From contig JAPUIN010000330.1 of the NCBI GenBank assembly GCA_027297005.1, positions 1 through 6,226 of the forward strand: a stretch of DNA of 6,226 bases. The letters are read 5' to 3'. Position numbers and translations under genes: made by a program. This DNA is from Acidobacteriota bacterium. Lineage in GTDB: Bacteria; Acidobacteriota; Polarisedimenticolia; Gp22-AA2. Shown in pieces: positions 6,002 to 6,226 of the stretch; the stretch's first letter is position 1, and every line of letters starts with the position of its first letter. The notes under the pieces are model-generated. The model did no database searches and was not told the origin of the DNA. It saw only the letters and a program-made list of their open reading frames with translations.

Positions 6002-6226
6002 CTAGACTGCCGCGACGGGCCGTCCGGTGCTCATCCGGGGGCCCGCCCGCCTTGAGACCGGATCGGCCAGCGCGATGTCGAACACCTCGCTGACATCTGA
6101 CACAAATACGAACCGAAGCCCTTTGCGAATGAGCTTGGGAACCTCCTCGAGGTTCCTGCGATTCGGCTCCGGCAGAATGATGGTGTCGATCTGGGCCCGC
6201 CGCGCCGCCAGGATCTTTTCCTTGAC
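6002..6226 (-). CDS. lon: ATP-dependent Lon protease, C-terminal end only
   Basis: The last 74 codons before a TAG at 6004-6002 match the end of the Lon proteolytic domain. The fragment opens with VKEKILAARRAQIDTIILP, which corresponds to the GGLKEK-LLAAHRxGI-T-ILP stretch of Lon; the first Lys of KEK is at the position of the catalytic Lys of the Ser-Lys dyad. It continues with NRRNLEEVPKLIRKGLRFVF and VSDVSEVFDIAL, as in Lon, then a basic tail of about 20 residues of no known role. Lon degrades misfolded and regulatory proteins in the cytoplasm. The catalytic Ser, the ATPase domain and the start lie outside the window. Other LonA-like proteases share this end, so the type is not certain. 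The stop is 19 bases before thiL. Confidence 0.9.
   Translation of the reverse strand, partial: VKEKILAARRAQIDTIILPEPNRRNLEEVPKLIRKGLRFVFVSDVSEVFDIALADPVSRRAGPRMSTGRPVAAV

Noticed and set aside
4402..6093. A 563-codon plus-strand open frame antisense to the sigma factor and thiL genes
   Set aside because: The minus strand here encodes two clear protein families. The plus-strand product is a low-complexity mix of Arg, Gly, Pro and Ala with no domain, as expected for an antisense shadow in GC-rich DNA.

Overview
The window is about 6.2 kb of GC-rich DNA from a bacterium. It probably has a Gram-negative type envelope, because it carries type II secretion / type IV pilus assembly genes and a secretin-like protein. 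Every gene I can support reads on the minus strand, so transcription runs from the right edge to the left edge. The many long plus-strand open frames are antisense shadows produced by the high GC content. I cannot fix the taxon. The composition and the mixture of genes would fit Acidobacteriota or another deep-branching GC-rich phylum, but that is a guess.

Right part (6226 to 4924): the last 74 codons of a Lon protease, then a complete thiL (thiamine-monophosphate kinase) only 19 bases downstream. These are housekeeping genes that look co-transcribed.

Middle (4927 to 3459): a well-formed sigma70-type promoter (TTGACC, 17-base spacer, TATGAT) overlaps the thiL stop codon. It faces an ECF sigma factor gene followed by a membrane-anchored zinc-finger anti-sigma factor gene. 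The predicted leader is about 158 bases long and holds a 13-base palindrome with a partial repeat.

Left part (3356 to 1): a short exported protein with a secretin N-domain-like segment but no room for a full secretin pore domain, then a complete GspF/PilC-type inner-membrane protein, then a GspE/PilB-type ATPase cut by the left edge. Gaps are 29 and 10 bases, so these three form an operon that probably continues beyond the window.

Working model: the sigma/anti-sigma pair and the secretion/pilus-like genes lie in the same direction with no visible terminator between them. The regulatory pair may therefore control, or be co-expressed with, the assembly machine. The least standard element is the short secretin-like protein. 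There is no gene-free stretch over 300 bases. The largest gap is 189 bases (4735-4923) and holds the promoter and leader. I see no tRNA, rRNA, CRISPR array, insertion sequence or rho-independent terminator.
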